Notes under the pieces: model-generated
Seen by the model: only the letters and a program-made list of their open reading frames with translations
What the model was told of the DNA's origin: nothing
Databases searched by the model: none
Shown here: positions 8,575-17,309 of the stretch, piece after piece
How the letters are laid out: every line of letters begins with the position of its first letter
Numbering within the stretch: the stretch's first letter is position 1
Program-made: the position numbers and the translations under genes
Assembly (NCBI GenBank): GCA_021732665.1
Contig: JAKFUL010000034.1
Location: 1-41,849, forward strand
Source: Acetobacteraceae bacterium
GTDB taxonomy: Bacteria > Pseudomonadota > Alphaproteobacteria > Acetobacterales > Acetobacteraceae
Length of the DNA: 41,849 nucleotides
Reading direction: 5' to 3'

Positions 8575-9678
8575 ATGTATCTCGACCCCAAATCCGGCCA
8601 GATCTGGCCCCTCGACGTGCCGCGCTGGTGCGGCGACGCGAAACAGCCGCTGCTGCTGACGCCTCTACCGGGCATCGGGCGCGACGAGATCGACCGCGGC
8701 AAGCGTTCGATCTGGCGCTATGCGGCGGCCTTGCCGTTCCAGCCGCGCGCTCCGATTTCCATGGGTGAGGGCTGCACGCCCATCGTGGAAATGGCCATCG
8801 GCCAGGGCACCGCGCTGCTGAAATGCGAATGGTTCATGCCCACCGGATCGTTCAAGGATCGCGGCGCCTCGGTGATGCTCTCCCTGCTGCGCGACCAGGG
8901 GATTGATGACGTGCTGGAGGATTCTTCCGGCAATGGCGGCGCCGCGGTTTCGGCCTATGCCGCCGCGGGGGGGATGCGCGCGAAGATCATGGTGCCGGCC
9001 AGCACCTCGCCGGCCAAGACGGTGCAGTCGCGCGCTTCCGGTGCCGCCATCGAGCTGGTGCCGGGAACCCGCCAGGATTGCGCCGATGCGGCCGAGGCGG
9101 ATGCCGCCAACCGCTTCTATGCCAGCCACAACTGGCACCCCTTCTTCCTGCACGGCACCAAGAGCCTGGCCTATGAGCTGTGGGAGGACGGGCTGCCGGA
9201 CAATGTCATCGTCCCCTGCGGCGCGGGGTCGAACGTACTGGGCCTGCATATCGGGTTTTCGGAGTTGCTGCGGGCCGGGCAAATCGCCCGCATGCCCCGC
9301 ATTTTCGCGGCCCAGCCCGCCAATTGCGGCCCCATCGCCCGTGCGGCGCTGGGCCTGCCCGCGCAGGCTGCGCAGCCGACCATCGCCGAGGGCACGGCCA
9401 TCGCCCAGCCGCTGCGGGCCGCCGAATGCATCCAGGCCATGCGCGAGAGCGGCGGCGGTGCGGTGCTGCTGGAGGAGGCGGAGATCGCCGAGGCCGCGCT
9501 GATGTTGGCGCGGCGCGGCGTCTATGTGGAGCCGACCTGCGCCCAGGCCGCCGCCGCTTTCGGGAAACTGCTGGCGGCGGGCGCCATCGCCGCGCGTGAG
9601 GCCACCGTGGTCGTCCTCACCGGCACCGGGCTGAAGGCCACGCCGCGCTATGCCGAATTCCTGGGGGTCTCGATTTGA
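8575..9678 (+). CDS. Threonine synthase-like PLP-dependent enzyme (fold type II)
   Basis: The 367-residue product has the fold-type-II PLP signature: Schiff-base K94 in PTGSFKDRGAS, the phosphate-cradle loop SSGNGG at 118-123 and the glycine-rich GAGSNVLG near residue 218. The N-terminal CTPI block matches threonine synthase/cysteate synthase relatives, which catalyse beta- or gamma-replacement and elimination on amino acids. It is probably not the housekeeping thrC, since it stands in a catabolic-looking operon with no homoserine genes. The ATG at 8575 follows GAGGGCC. It is the first of five genes; its TGA overlaps the TTG start of the next gene. Confidence 0.82.
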   Translation: MYLDPKSGQIWPLDVPRWCGDAKQPLLLTPLPGIGRDEIDRGKRSIWRYAAALPFQPRAPISMGEGCTPIVEMAIGQGTALLKCEWFMPTGSFKDRGASVMLSLLRDQGIDDVLEDSSGNGGAAVSAYAAAGGMRAKIMVPASTSPAKTVQSRASGAAIELVPGTRQDCADAAEADAANRFYASHNWHPFFLHGTKSLAYELWEDGLPDNVIVPCGAGSNVLGLHIGFSELLRAGQIARMPRIFAAQPANCGPIARAALGLPAQAAQPTIAEGTAIAQPLRAAECIQAMRESGGGAVLLEEAEIAEAALMLARRGVYVEPTCAQAAAAFGKLLAAGAIAAREATVVVLTGTGLKATPRYAEFLGVSI

Positions 9679-11171
9679 ATCCGCGCATCGCCCTGCTGGG
9701 CTTTTCCATCGAATGCAACCGCTGGGCACCTGTCGCCACGCTGCGGGATTTCGAAACCCGCTGCCTGCTCCGCGGCGCCGACATGGTGCGCGACGCCCGC
9801 TCCGCCTCCCCCGCCGCGCTGGGCGAAATGCCGGGCTTCGTCACCACCATGGACGAGACCGGCCCCTGGCGCCCCCACCCCATCATGCTGGCCATGGCCG
9901 AGCCCAATGGCCCGGTGGACCACGCCGTCTTCCAGGGCTTTCTCGCCGAATGGCGAGCCGGGCTGGAAAAGCTGCGCGGCGATTGCGATGGCTGCTTCGC
10001 CGTTTTGCACGGCGCCGGCCTCACCACGGAATTGCTGGACCCCGAGGCCGCGCTGCAATCCCTGGTGCGGGAAATCCTCGGCGATATCCCCTTCGTCTGC
10101 GTCTATGACCTGCACGCCAATATCTCAGCCGAGAATGTCGCGCTGAACGACGCCTTCGTCGGCTACCGCACCAACCCGCATGTCGACATGCGGGTGCGCG
10201 GCGCCGAAAGCGCGCACCTCATGCTGCGCCTTCTGGAGGGCGAGACGTTTCTGCGCGCCCATCGCCGCCTGCCGATCATGGCGCCCACCGTCTCCATGCT
10301 CACGGCGCAGGGGCCCTATGCCGAGGTGATCGATCTGGGCCAGGCCTGCATGGCCGAGCAGCACAGCATCGCCAATGTCTCGGTGATGGGTGGCTTTGCT
10401 TATGGCGACACGCCGTTCAACGGCATGACCGTGGTGGTGACGGGCACCAAGCAGCACGTCGCCGAGGCCCTGGCGGATGAGCTGGCGCAGGCCTGTTGGA
10501 GGCGGCGGGACCGCTTCGTGGCAAAGCTGACCTCCATCCCCGACGCGCTGGCGCGGCTGGCGGAAAGCCCCGTGGCCCTGGCCTTTGCCGATGTGGCCGA
10601 TAATCCGGGCGGCGGCGGCTCGGGCAACACCATGGAGATTCTTCGCGCGTTTTCCGCGGCCGGAGTGGACGACGCCGCCTTTGGATGCATCATCGATGCC
10701 GATCTGGCGGCCGAGGCGCATGCGTTGGGCGTGGGTGCGGCTTTCACCGCGCGTTTCAACCGGGCGGGCGGCGATGGCTTCAGCAAGCCGTTCGAAGCGC
10801 CGGCCAGCGTGCGCGCGCTGTCGGACGGCCAGGTGACGGGGCGGCGGGGGCTTTACCAGGGCGTGGCGATGCGCCTGGGCGCGACGGCCTGGCTGCAGAT
10901 CGGCGGCATCGCCGTCGTCGTCATCAGCAACCGGGCGCAATGCGCGGATCCGGCGTTTTTCGAACATCTCGGCATCGATCTCTCCGCGATGCGCGCGGTG
11001 GTGGTGAAGTCGCGCGGGCACTTTCGGGCGGGGTTCGATGAGTTCTTCCCGCATGAGCAGGTGGTGGAGGTGGACGGGCCGGGGCTGACCTCGCCCATCT
11101 TCTCGCGCTTCGACTGGAAGCATATCCCTCGCCCGATGATGCCCCTGGATGCGGAGGCCTTTTGGCCATGA
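9675..11171 (+). CDS. M81 family metallopeptidase (microcystinase C / MlrC-like)
   Basis: The 498-residue protein shows the MlrC pattern: an N-terminal ALLGFSIECNRWAP, the block FAVLHGAGLTTE (~113-124), YDLHANISAEN (~143-153) and GYRTNPHVDMRVRG (~162-175), which supply the metal ligands. A C-terminal domain follows with DNPGGGGSGNT (~311-321) and a last section ending HIPRPMMPLDAEAF. MlrC opens linearised microcystin peptides, but most relatives act on unknown amides in the cytoplasm. It begins at TTG 9675, overlapping the upstream TGA as TTGA, and ends by overlapping the next ATG. It is thus embedded between two PLP enzymes. I infer a hydrolytic step that releases an amino acid for them. Confidence 0.85.
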   Translation: MNPRIALLGFSIECNRWAPVATLRDFETRCLLRGADMVRDARSASPAALGEMPGFVTTMDETGPWRPHPIMLAMAEPNGPVDHAVFQGFLAEWRAGLEKLRGDCDGCFAVLHGAGLTTELLDPEAALQSLVREILGDIPFVCVYDLHANISAENVALNDAFVGYRTNPHVDMRVRGAESAHLMLRLLEGETFLRAHRRLPIMAPTVSMLTAQGPYAEVIDLGQACMAEQHSIANVSVMGGFAYGDTPFNGMTVVVTGTKQHVAEALADELAQACWRRRDRFVAKLTSIPDALARLAESPVALAFADVADNPGGGGSGNTMEILRAFSAAGVDDAAFGCIIDADLAAEAHALGVGAAFTARFNRAGGDGFSKPFEAPASVRALSDGQVTGRRGLYQGVAMRLGATAWLQIGGIAVVVISNRAQCADPAFFEHLGIDLSAMRAVVVKSRGHFRAGFDEFFPHEQVVEVDGPGLTSPIFSRFDWKHIPRPMMPLDAEAFWP

Positions 11172-12238
11172 CCCTCGATGACCTACCGACCCCCTGCCTG
11201 GTGCTGGATCTGGGCATCCTCAGGCGCAACCTCGCACACATGCAGGCCGCCATCATCAGGCACCCCGGCGTCGTACTGCGGCCGCATATGAAGACCGCGA
11301 AGAGCCTGAAGGTGGCCGAACTGGCCGCGCCGGGCTTCGGCCCCATCACCGTCTCCACCCTGGCCGAGGCGCGCTACTTTTTCGATGGCGGCTGGCGGGA
11401 TCAGATCTATGCCGTCGGCATCACGCCGCAAAAGCTGGACCAGGCCTCGGCACTCGGCCTGAAGGTCATCACCGATGACGCGGAAGCCGCCGCCGCCATC
11501 GCCGCGCATCCCGGCGACATCAGCGCCCTGGTGGAAATCGATGTCGGCGAAGGCCGCGGCGGCGTGGCACCGGACGAGGCTTTGGCCATCGCCCGCATTC
11601 TCGGCCCGAAGCTGGCCGGCATCTTCACCCATGCCGGCCATTCCTATGCCGGCCGGTCGGAGGAGGATATGCGCCGCATCGCCGAGCAGGAGCGCAGCGG
11701 CGCGGCCGACGCGGCCCAGGCGCTGCGCGATGCGGGGCTGGCGGTGGAGATCGTCTCGCTGGGTTCGTCACCCACCGCGCTTTACGCGCAATCCCTGGCC
11801 GGCATCACCGAGGTGCGCGCGGGGGTCTATATGTTCGGCGACCTGTTCCAGGCGCAGCTCGGCACCCATGGGCTGGACGATATCGCCATGACCGTGCTGG
11901 CCAGCGTCATCGGCCGCAAGCCGGGGCGGGGTGCGGTGCTGCTCGATGCCGGCGGCTTGGCGATGAGCAAGGATCGTTCGACATCAGCCGCGCCGTTGGA
12001 TTACGGGTTCGGGCTGATGCTGGACCTGGATGGCGCGGCCAGCTTCGGCCAGGCCATCATGACGCGCACGCATCAGGAGCATGGTGAGGTCTCGCCGGCG
12101 CCGGACCTGCCGATCGGCGCCAAGGTACGGGTCGCGCCCAACCACACCTGCATGACCGCCGCCGCCCATCCCTGCTATCATGTTGTGGATGGAGGGCGGG
12201 AGGTGATCGCCGTGTGGCGCAGGGTGAACGGATGGTAG
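11168..12238 (+). CDS. D-serine dehydratase / D-threonine aldolase family enzyme (DSD1-like, alanine racemase N-terminal fold)
   Basis: The 356-residue enzyme starts LDDLPTPCLVLDLGILRRNL, as this fold-type-III PLP family does. The Schiff-base lysine is K42 in RPHMKTAKS. The C-terminal metal site reads PNHTCMTAAAHPC, giving H326 and C328. In the family, eukaryotic D-serine dehydratases use His-x-Cys for zinc, while D-threonine and D-3-hydroxyaspartate aldolases use His-x-Asp for Mn or Mg. The Cys therefore favours a dehydratase-type site; this is inference. The reaction would yield a 2-oxo acid plus ammonia, or an aldehyde plus glycine. The start at 11168 overlaps the M81 stop (ATGA), and the stop overlaps the next gene's start. 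Confidence 0.83.
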   Translation: MTLDDLPTPCLVLDLGILRRNLAHMQAAIIRHPGVVLRPHMKTAKSLKVAELAAPGFGPITVSTLAEARYFFDGGWRDQIYAVGITPQKLDQASALGLKVITDDAEAAAAIAAHPGDISALVEIDVGEGRGGVAPDEALAIARILGPKLAGIFTHAGHSYAGRSEEDMRRIAEQERSGAADAAQALRDAGLAVEIVSLGSSPTALYAQSLAGITEVRAGVYMFGDLFQAQLGTHGLDDIAMTVLASVIGRKPGRGAVLLDAGGLAMSKDRSTSAAPLDYGFGLMLDLDGAASFGQAIMTRTHQEHGEVSPAPDLPIGAKVRVAPNHTCMTAAAHPCYHVVDGGREVIAVWRRVNGW

Positions 12239-12696
12239 TCAGCGCATCGCGCAGCGATGTCGCGCCCAGCGCATCGCGAAATGATGTCGCGCCGCGCTAC
12301 GCGAACTGGGCGGAGCTGCGCGCGGCGGAATCCGCCCGCATGCTGGCCGCCTGCACCGCCTGCGGCGCCTGTTTCGAGGCCTGCCCGATGATCGCCTATG
12401 TGCCCGCCGCCCAGGGCGCTTCCCCCGGCGACACGGTGCGCGGCGTGCTGGCGCTGTTGCAGGGTGGCGCGGGCGATGCAGCCTCCCGCGGCTGGGTGGC
12501 CGCCTGCACCCGCAGCGCCGTGTGCATCCCCGCCTGCCCGGAGGCGGTGGACCCCATGCTGCTGCTCCGCCTGGCCAAGTTCACCGCGCAGGAAAACGGC
12601 ACCATCCCGCCGCGAGACGCCCGCGACGCCATGTCGCGCGCAAAGGCCTTCGCCCGGCTGGGGTTTTCCGAGACCGAACAAAAGGAGTGGCTATGA
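12232..12696 (+). CDS. HdrC/GlpC-like ferredoxin-type iron-sulfur protein with one incomplete cluster site
   Basis: The 154-residue protein has a complete [4Fe-4S] motif, C41-x2-C44-x2-C47-x3-C51-Pro. The second motif is C92-x5-C98-x3-C102-Pro, so the expected third-position cysteine is Ser95. Paired motifs of this kind occur in HdrC, GlpC and LutB-type subunits that pass electrons to a CCG-domain partner, here the next gene. Residues 4-21 come from two tandem palindromic DNA repeats and read as SASRSDVAP then SASRNDVAP; the conserved part begins at RYANWAELRAAE. The ATG at 12232 overlaps the upstream stop by seven bases. The GTG at 12214 is an alternative. Its own TGA overlaps the downstream ATG. 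No flavoprotein partner gene lies in the operon. Confidence 0.82.
   Translation: MVVSASRSDVAPSASRNDVAPRYANWAELRAAESARMLAACTACGACFEACPMIAYVPAAQGASPGDTVRGVLALLQGGAGDAASRGWVAACTRSAVCIPACPEAVDPMLLLRLAKFTAQENGTIPPRDARDAMSRAKAFARLGFSETEQKEWL
12241..12294 (+). repeat. Two tandem 27-base palindromic repeats inside a coding region
   Basis: 12241-12267 and 12268-12294 are direct repeats identical at 22 of 27 positions. Copy 1 holds the perfect stem CATCGC-GCA-GCGATG; copy 2 keeps only the outer CATC/GATG part. The unit length is a multiple of three, so both copies stay in frame in the HdrC-like gene. This resembles the palindromic elements that Rickettsia carry inside genes. Confidence 0.7.
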
Positions 12697-13511
12697 CCGA
12701 CGCCCTGTTCTGGTACGGGTGCAACATGACGCGCCATGCGGAGATCATCCGCCTGGGCACGCATATGCTGGAAGCGGTGGGCGTGGGTGCCCAGCCCACC
12801 GGCGGCCCCTCGGCCTGCTGCGGCGCCCCGAAGGAAAGCACGCCGCGCATCGCCGAGGGCATGGCCAACCGAACCATGAACAGCTTCAACGAAAGCGGCA
12901 CGAAGCAGGTCATCACCTGGTGCCCGACCTGCCACATGAACCTGGACGATTTCATGGGCGCCACCCAGGGCAAGCAGGCGGAAAGCGCGCATCTGGCCCA
13001 GGCGTTGTGGCAGCGGCGGGATGCCCTGGTCCCCCTGCTGACCCAGCCTGTGGCCGGTCGCGTGCTGATCGACATGCATATCGGCAATGGCACGGGGGTG
13101 AATGAGGCGGTGCCCGGGCTGCTGCGCCTGATCCCCGGCGTGACGGTGCTGGACCACCCCTATCGCGCCCCCAGCTACATGTGCTTCGGCCTGGCCAGCA
13201 TCCCCGGCGCACTGGCCGACGCCAAGGCCAGCATGCTGGCTGCAATGGAGGCGACAGGCGCCGATACGCTCGTCACCATCTTCCATTCCTGCCACCGCGA
13301 GCTGGTGGGGCTGGAACGCACCCACGGCATCCGCGTGGTAAACTGGGTGCATCTGCTGGCCGAGGGCATGGGCCTGCCCTACGAGGATGAGTACAAGGCC
13401 TGGCGCAACAGCGATGACCCGGAGGCGCTGATCGGCGCCGAACGCATCGCCGCGGCGGGGGAGGAAGCGGTGCGCAAGCTGGTGCTGCCGGAGCTTATGA
13501 GGCCGCGTTAA
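12693..13511 (+). CDS. HdrB-like CCG-domain iron-sulfur protein
   Basis: The 272-residue protein carries one full CCG motif: C10, C42-C43 (SACCGAPK) and C77-x2-C80 (WCPTCHMN). Such motifs in HdrB, GlpC, SdhE and LutA hold a [4Fe-4S] or non-cubane cluster. The second repeat is eroded: H129, M163-C164 and F197-x2-C200 stand where cysteines are expected, so only one cluster is likely. A good ribosome site (AAAGGAG) precedes the ATG at 12693, which overlaps the stop of the HdrC-like gene as ATGA. The pair probably forms a small electron-transfer or reductase module at the inner face of the membrane; the oxidoreductase it serves is not encoded here. The stop shares TTAA with the convergent eipB. 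Confidence 0.83.
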   Translation: MTDALFWYGCNMTRHAEIIRLGTHMLEAVGVGAQPTGGPSACCGAPKESTPRIAEGMANRTMNSFNESGTKQVITWCPTCHMNLDDFMGATQGKQAESAHLAQALWQRRDALVPLLTQPVAGRVLIDMHIGNGTGVNEAVPGLLRLIPGVTVLDHPYRAPSYMCFGLASIPGALADAKASMLAAMEATGADTLVTIFHSCHRELVGLERTHGIRVVNWVHLLAEGMGLPYEDEYKAWRNSDDPEALIGAERIAAAGEEAVRKLVLPELMRPR

Positions 13512-14323
13512 CAGCCGCCGGTCGTCGCCACCGCCAATTCCAGCATCTGCCCATCCACCACGAACTCACCAAAGTCCATCTTCAGCTCATCGGCGATGCC
13601 GTTGGACCAGTAGCGCAGCGAGACCTCATAGCCCGGGGTCGACGCGCCGCCCTGCTGCCCCGGCTCGAAGAAGGCGATTCGCATACGGGCCGAAGCCAGC
13701 TCCGACAGCGCCGGAAAGCGCGCATTGGTCGCCGCCGCCAGCCAGCCGCCGGTGATGATCGTCGTCGTGTCCTGTGGCCCATCGGCCGTGGTGCCATCCA
13801 GCAGCGGCGCCACCACCAGGCGCTGTCCGGCGCGCGCGGCGGCCAGCGCGCGGATGGTGTGGATCATCGGGAAGAGCGTGCCGGGCGGCAGCGACATTTC
13901 GTTGGGCGAGGGGTCGGCGAAGACCACACGGCCGCCATTCTCGCCCAGCGTCGCCTCGCCCGAGACGCGGCTCGTCACCGCACCCTCGGTCACCTGGGTG
14001 AGCGAGAAGCGCAGGCTGCGGCCATCCTTGCTCTCCAGGGTGGAGTAGTCGCTGCTGGTCTCGATCGAATTGCCGTCGCGGTCCTGCACCACCAGGGTGA
14101 AGCGCTGGCGTGTCGCCCAGGCCTCGCAGGCATCCTGCACCTCGAACAGCATGGCGCCCTCCGCCCGCTGAATGCCCGCGCTGTCCCGCGCGCGGTCCAG
14201 CGTCAGGCGATAGGCCGCGCGATGCGCCACCATGTCGGCCGCGCCCTCCACGGGAGCGGCCGTGGCCATGAGCGGCGCAAGCGCCAGGAAGCCGGCTAGC
14301 AGGGCGTGTTTCATCCCACCCAT
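13508..14323 (-). CDS. eipB: Cell envelope integrity protein EipB (DUF1849)
   Basis: The 271-residue protein has a signal peptide (KHALLAGFLALAPLMATAAP) and then the DUF1849 block AADMVAHRAAYRLTLD. Two cysteines remain in the mature chain: C66 in VQDACEAW and the C-terminal residue C271. This matches the disulfide joining an N-terminal-third cysteine to the C-terminus described for Brucella EipB, a spiral beta-barrel periplasmic protein needed for envelope integrity. The ATG at 14323 directly follows the aspS TAG. A second ATG at 14314 would also give an intact signal peptide, and neither has a clear Shine-Dalgarno. Tight linkage to aspS implies co-transcription from upstream. Confidence 0.88.
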   Translation of the reverse strand: MGGMKHALLAGFLALAPLMATAAPVEGAADMVAHRAAYRLTLDRARDSAGIQRAEGAMLFEVQDACEAWATRQRFTLVVQDRDGNSIETSSDYSTLESKDGRSLRFSLTQVTEGAVTSRVSGEATLGENGGRVVFADPSPNEMSLPPGTLFPMIHTIRALAAARAGQRLVVAPLLDGTTADGPQDTTTIITGGWLAAATNARFPALSELASARMRIAFFEPGQQGGASTPGYEVSLRYWSNGIADELKMDFGEFVVDGQMLELAVATTGGC

Positions 14324-16141
14324 CTAGGCGGGTTTGCCGCCACTTGCACCCGGCTTCGGCGCCGGAAGGTCCAATTTGATGGAAAGCTCCTTCAGGCGGG
14401 CGGGTTCGATGGGGGCGGGGGCGCCCATCATCAAATCCTCGGCCTGCTGGTTCATCGGGAAAAGAATGACCTCGCGGATGTTCGGCTCATCGGCCAGCAG
14501 CATGACGATGCGGTCGATGCCAGGGGCCGAGCCACCATGCGGGGGCGCGCCATAGCGGAAGGCGTTGAGCATGCCGCCGAAGCGGGCCTCCACCACATCT
14601 GGGCCGTAGCCGGCGATCTCGAAGGCGCGGAGCATGATTTCGGGGCGGTGGTTGCGGATGGCGCCGGAAGACAGCTCGATGCCGTTGCAGACGATGTCGT
14701 ATTGATAAGCCTTGATATCCAGCGGGTCCATCGTGTTCAGGGCTTCCAGCTCGCCCTGCGGCATCGAGAAAGGGTTGTGGCTGAAATCGATCAGGCCGGT
14801 GTCCTCGTTCAGCTCGTACATCGGGAAATCGGTGACCCAGCAGAAGCGGTAGGCGTTTTCCTCGTAAAGGCCTAGCTCCTGGCCGATGCGGTTGCGCGCC
14901 TTGCCGGCGAGCTTGGCGGCGTCGAGTTCCTTGCCCGCCGAGAAGAACACGGCGTCGCCGTCGCTCAGCCCACACGCAGCCTTGATGGCGGCGACGCGCT
15001 CGGGCTCCAGGTTCTTGGCGATGGGGCCGACGGCCTCGCCATTGGCGAAGGAAATGTAGCCCAGGCCGCCGGCGCCCTCGCTGCGCGCCCATTCATTCTG
15101 GCTGTCGAAGAAGGAGCGCGGGCGGGAGGCTGCGCCGGGGGCGGGGATGGCGCGAACCACGCCGCCGCCGGCCGTCACCTTGGCGAACAACCCAAAGGCG
15201 CCGCCGGAAAATTGCGACGTCACATCGGTGATCCGCAGCGGGTTGCGCAGATCGGGCTTGTCCGAGCCGAATTCCAGCATCGAGGTGTCATAGGGAATGC
15301 GCGGGAAGGGGGCCGGGGTGACGACACGCTTCGCGCCGGTGAAACCGTTGAATTCCTCGAAGACCCCGGCCAGCACCGGCTCGATCGCGGCGAAGACGTC
15401 TTCCTGCGTCACAAAGCTCATCTCGAAATCGAGCTGGTAGAATTCGCCGGGGGAACGGTCGGCGCGCGACGCTTCATCGCGGAAGCAGGGGGCGATCTGG
15501 AAGTAGCGATCAAAACCCGCGACCATCGCCAACTGCTTGAATTGCTGAGGCGCCTGCGGCAGGGCGTAGAACTTGCCGGGGTGGTTGCGCGCGGGCACCA
15601 GAAAATCGCGCGCGCCCTCGGGCGAGGATGCCGTCAGGATCGGCGTCTGGAACTCCGTGAAACCCTGCTCGATCATCCGGCGGCGGATGGAGGCGATGAC
15701 GCCCGAGCGCAGCAGCAGGTTGCGGTGCTGGCGTTCGCGGCGCAGGTCCAGGAAGCGATAGCGCAGGCGCAGCTCCTCGGGGAATTCCTGTTCGCCGGCG
15801 ACCTGGATGGGCAGGACTTCGGCCGCGCCCTGCACCACAAGCTCGCGCACCCGCAGCTCAATGGCGCCGGTGGGGAGCTTCTCGTTCACCGTCCCGCCCT
15901 CGCGCGCCACCACATCGCCGGTCAGCGTCACCACGCTTTCGGGGCGCAGCTTGTCGGCCGCGGCGAAGACCGGGGAATTGGGCGTGATGACGCATTGCGT
16001 CAGGCCATAATGGTCGCGCAAATCGATGAAGAGCAGCCCGCCATGGTCGCGCTTGCGGTGCACCCAGCCGGAAAGGCGGGCCGTCTGGCCGGCGTGCTCG
16101 GCGCGAAGCGCGCCGCAGGTGTGGGTGCGGTAGGCGTGCAT
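14324..16141 (-). CDS. aspS: Aspartyl-tRNA synthetase (probably non-discriminating, Asp/Asn)
   Basis: This 605-residue class II synthetase has an N-terminal OB anticodon-binding domain ([11 protein letters not shown] at 25-35), motif 2 around [21 protein letters not shown], a bacterial GAD insertion near residues 300-410, and motif 3 [19 protein letters not shown]. It charges tRNA-Asp in the cytosol. Residue H33 in RDHGG is the position where discriminating AspRS such as the E. coli enzyme has Leu. In Pseudomonas the His at this position is linked to relaxed recognition of tRNA-Asn. A non-discriminating enzyme working with GatCAB is therefore likely but unproven here. A 136-base gap with hairpins separates it from gap upstream; eipB follows at once. 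Confidence 0.97.
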   Translation of the reverse strand: MHAYRTHTCGALRAEHAGQTARLSGWVHRKRDHGGLLFIDLRDHYGLTQCVITPNSPVFAAADKLRPESVVTLTGDVVAREGGTVNEKLPTGAIELRVRELVVQGAAEVLPIQVAGEQEFPEELRLRYRFLDLRRERQHRNLLLRSGVIASIRRRMIEQGFTEFQTPILTASSPEGARDFLVPARNHPGKFYALPQAPQQFKQLAMVAGFDRYFQIAPCFRDEASRADRSPGEFYQLDFEMSFVTQEDVFAAIEPVLAGVFEEFNGFTGAKRVVTPAPFPRIPYDTSMLEFGSDKPDLRNPLRITDVTSQFSGGAFGLFAKVTAGGGVVRAIPAPGAASRPRSFFDSQNEWARSEGAGGLGYISFANGEAVGPIAKNLEPERVAAIKAACGLSDGDAVFFSAGKELDAAKLAGKARNRIGQELGLYEENAYRFCWVTDFPMYELNEDTGLIDFSHNPFSMPQGELEALNTMDPLDIKAYQYDIVCNGIELSSGAIRNHRPEIMLRAFEIAGYGPDVVEARFGGMLNAFRYGAPPHGGSAPGIDRIVMLLADEPNIREVILFPMNQQAEDLMMGAPAPIEPARLKELSIKLDLPAPKPGASGGKPA

Positions 16142-16212
16142 GGGAGGCCTTGAATGGGTCGACGCGGTAGAGGCCGCAGCCCGGCGGGGGTGTCAACCCA
16201 CCGCCATGAATT

Positions 16213-16257
16213 CCGCCCAAGGCGGGGTGCCGCAGGAGGCTGGAGCGCCGTCGCTCC
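16213..16257 (-). terminator. Two small hairpins downstream of gap (weak terminator or processing site)
   Basis: Between gap and aspS lie GGAGCG-ACGG-CGCTCC (16242-16257, minus strand sense) and CCGCC-TTG-GGCGG (16213-16225). Neither is followed by a T tract, so partial termination or mRNA processing is more likely than full termination. Confidence 0.3.
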
Positions 16258-16277
16258 TGCCCCCTGTCAGGACCGGT

Positions 16278-17297
16278 CTAAAGCGAGCCGAACAGCGCCG
16301 CCGTATCGCTCATCCGGTTCGAGAAGCCCCACTCATTGTCGTACCACCCCATCACCCGCACCATCCCGCCATTGTCCAGGCTCTGCGTCTGCGTCGCGTC
16401 GAAGGTGCAGCTGGCGGGGTTGGTGTTGAAGTCGATGCTGACGAGCTGTTCGGTCGTGTAGTCCAGGATGCCCTTCAGTTCCCCTTCCGAGGCAGCCTTG
16501 AGTGCGGCGTTCACCTGCTCCTTGGTCACCCCCGCCGTCTTCAGGTTCACATCCAGCGAGATCAGCGAGACATTGGGGGTGGGCACACGAATCGCCGTGC
16601 CATCCAGCTTGCCGGCCAGCTCGGGCAGCACCAGCCCCACGGCCTTGGCCGCACCGGTGCTGGTCGGGATCATGCTGACGGCGGCGGCCCGCGCCCGGCG
16701 CAGGTCCTTGTGCAGCGTGTCCACCGTGTTCTGGTCGCCGGTATAGGCGTGGATCGTGACCATGTAGCCGCGCTCGATGCCGAACTCCTTGTTCAGGATA
16801 TAGGCCATCGGCGCCAGGCAATTGGTGGTGCAGGAGGCGTTGGAGATCACCGTCATGTCGGCGGTCAGCGTCTTCTCGTTCACCCCGTAGACGATCGTGG
16901 CGTCGGCATTGTCGCCCGGGGCCGAGATGATCACCTTCCGCGCGCCGGCGGTGATCAGGGCGGAGGCGCGCTCCTTGCTGGTGAAGATGCCGGTGCATTC
17001 CATCGCCACGTCCACGCCCTTGAACGGGACCTTGGAGGGATCGCGCTCGGCGCTGACCACGATCGGGCCATAGGTGCGGCCATTGCGCTTGATGGTGATG
17101 GCCTGGCCATCCACCGTCACTTCGCCGTCGAAGCGGCCATGCACCGTGTCGTATTTGAACAGATGCGCATTGGCTTCGACCGAGCCCAGGTCGTTGATGG
17201 CGATGCATTCCACATCGGTGCGGCCGCTCTCGATCATCGCGCGCAGCACCAGGCGGCCGATGCGCCCAAAGCCATTGATCCCAACCTTCACAGCCAT
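16278..17297 (-). CDS. gap: Glyceraldehyde-3-phosphate dehydrogenase, type I
   Basis: The 339-residue enzyme opens with the Rossmann motif [20 protein letters not shown]. It has the nucleophile C156 in [12 protein letters not shown], the base H183 in [10 protein letters not shown] and the C-terminal [15 protein letters not shown]. It oxidises glyceraldehyde 3-phosphate to 1,3-bisphosphoglycerate in the cytosol. D36 after the second strand (AIND) is the residue that favours NAD over NADP. An AAGGGG lies about ten bases before the ATG. The gene starts 12 bases after the tkt stop, so the two central-carbon genes form one transcription unit; the next gene is aspS rather than pgk. Confidence 0.98.
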   Translation of the reverse strand: MAVKVGINGFGRIGRLVLRAMIESGRTDVECIAINDLGSVEANAHLFKYDTVHGRFDGEVTVDGQAITIKRNGRTYGPIVVSAERDPSKVPFKGVDVAMECTGIFTSKERASALITAGARKVIISAPGDNADATIVYGVNEKTLTADMTVISNASCTTNCLAPMAYILNKEFGIERGYMVTIHAYTGDQNTVDTLHKDLRRARAAAVSMIPTSTGAAKAVGLVLPELAGKLDGTAIRVPTPNVSLISLDVNLKTAGVTKEQVNAALKAASEGELKGILDYTTEQLVSIDFNTNPASCTFDATQTQSLDNGGMVRVMGWYDNEWGFSNRMSDTAALFGSL

Positions 17298-17309
17298 TTT
17301 CTCGGCCCC

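Noticed and set aside
12214..12231. GTG start for the HdrC-like protein
   Set aside because: It would add six residues with no support; the ATG at 12232 fits the overlap pattern of the operon.
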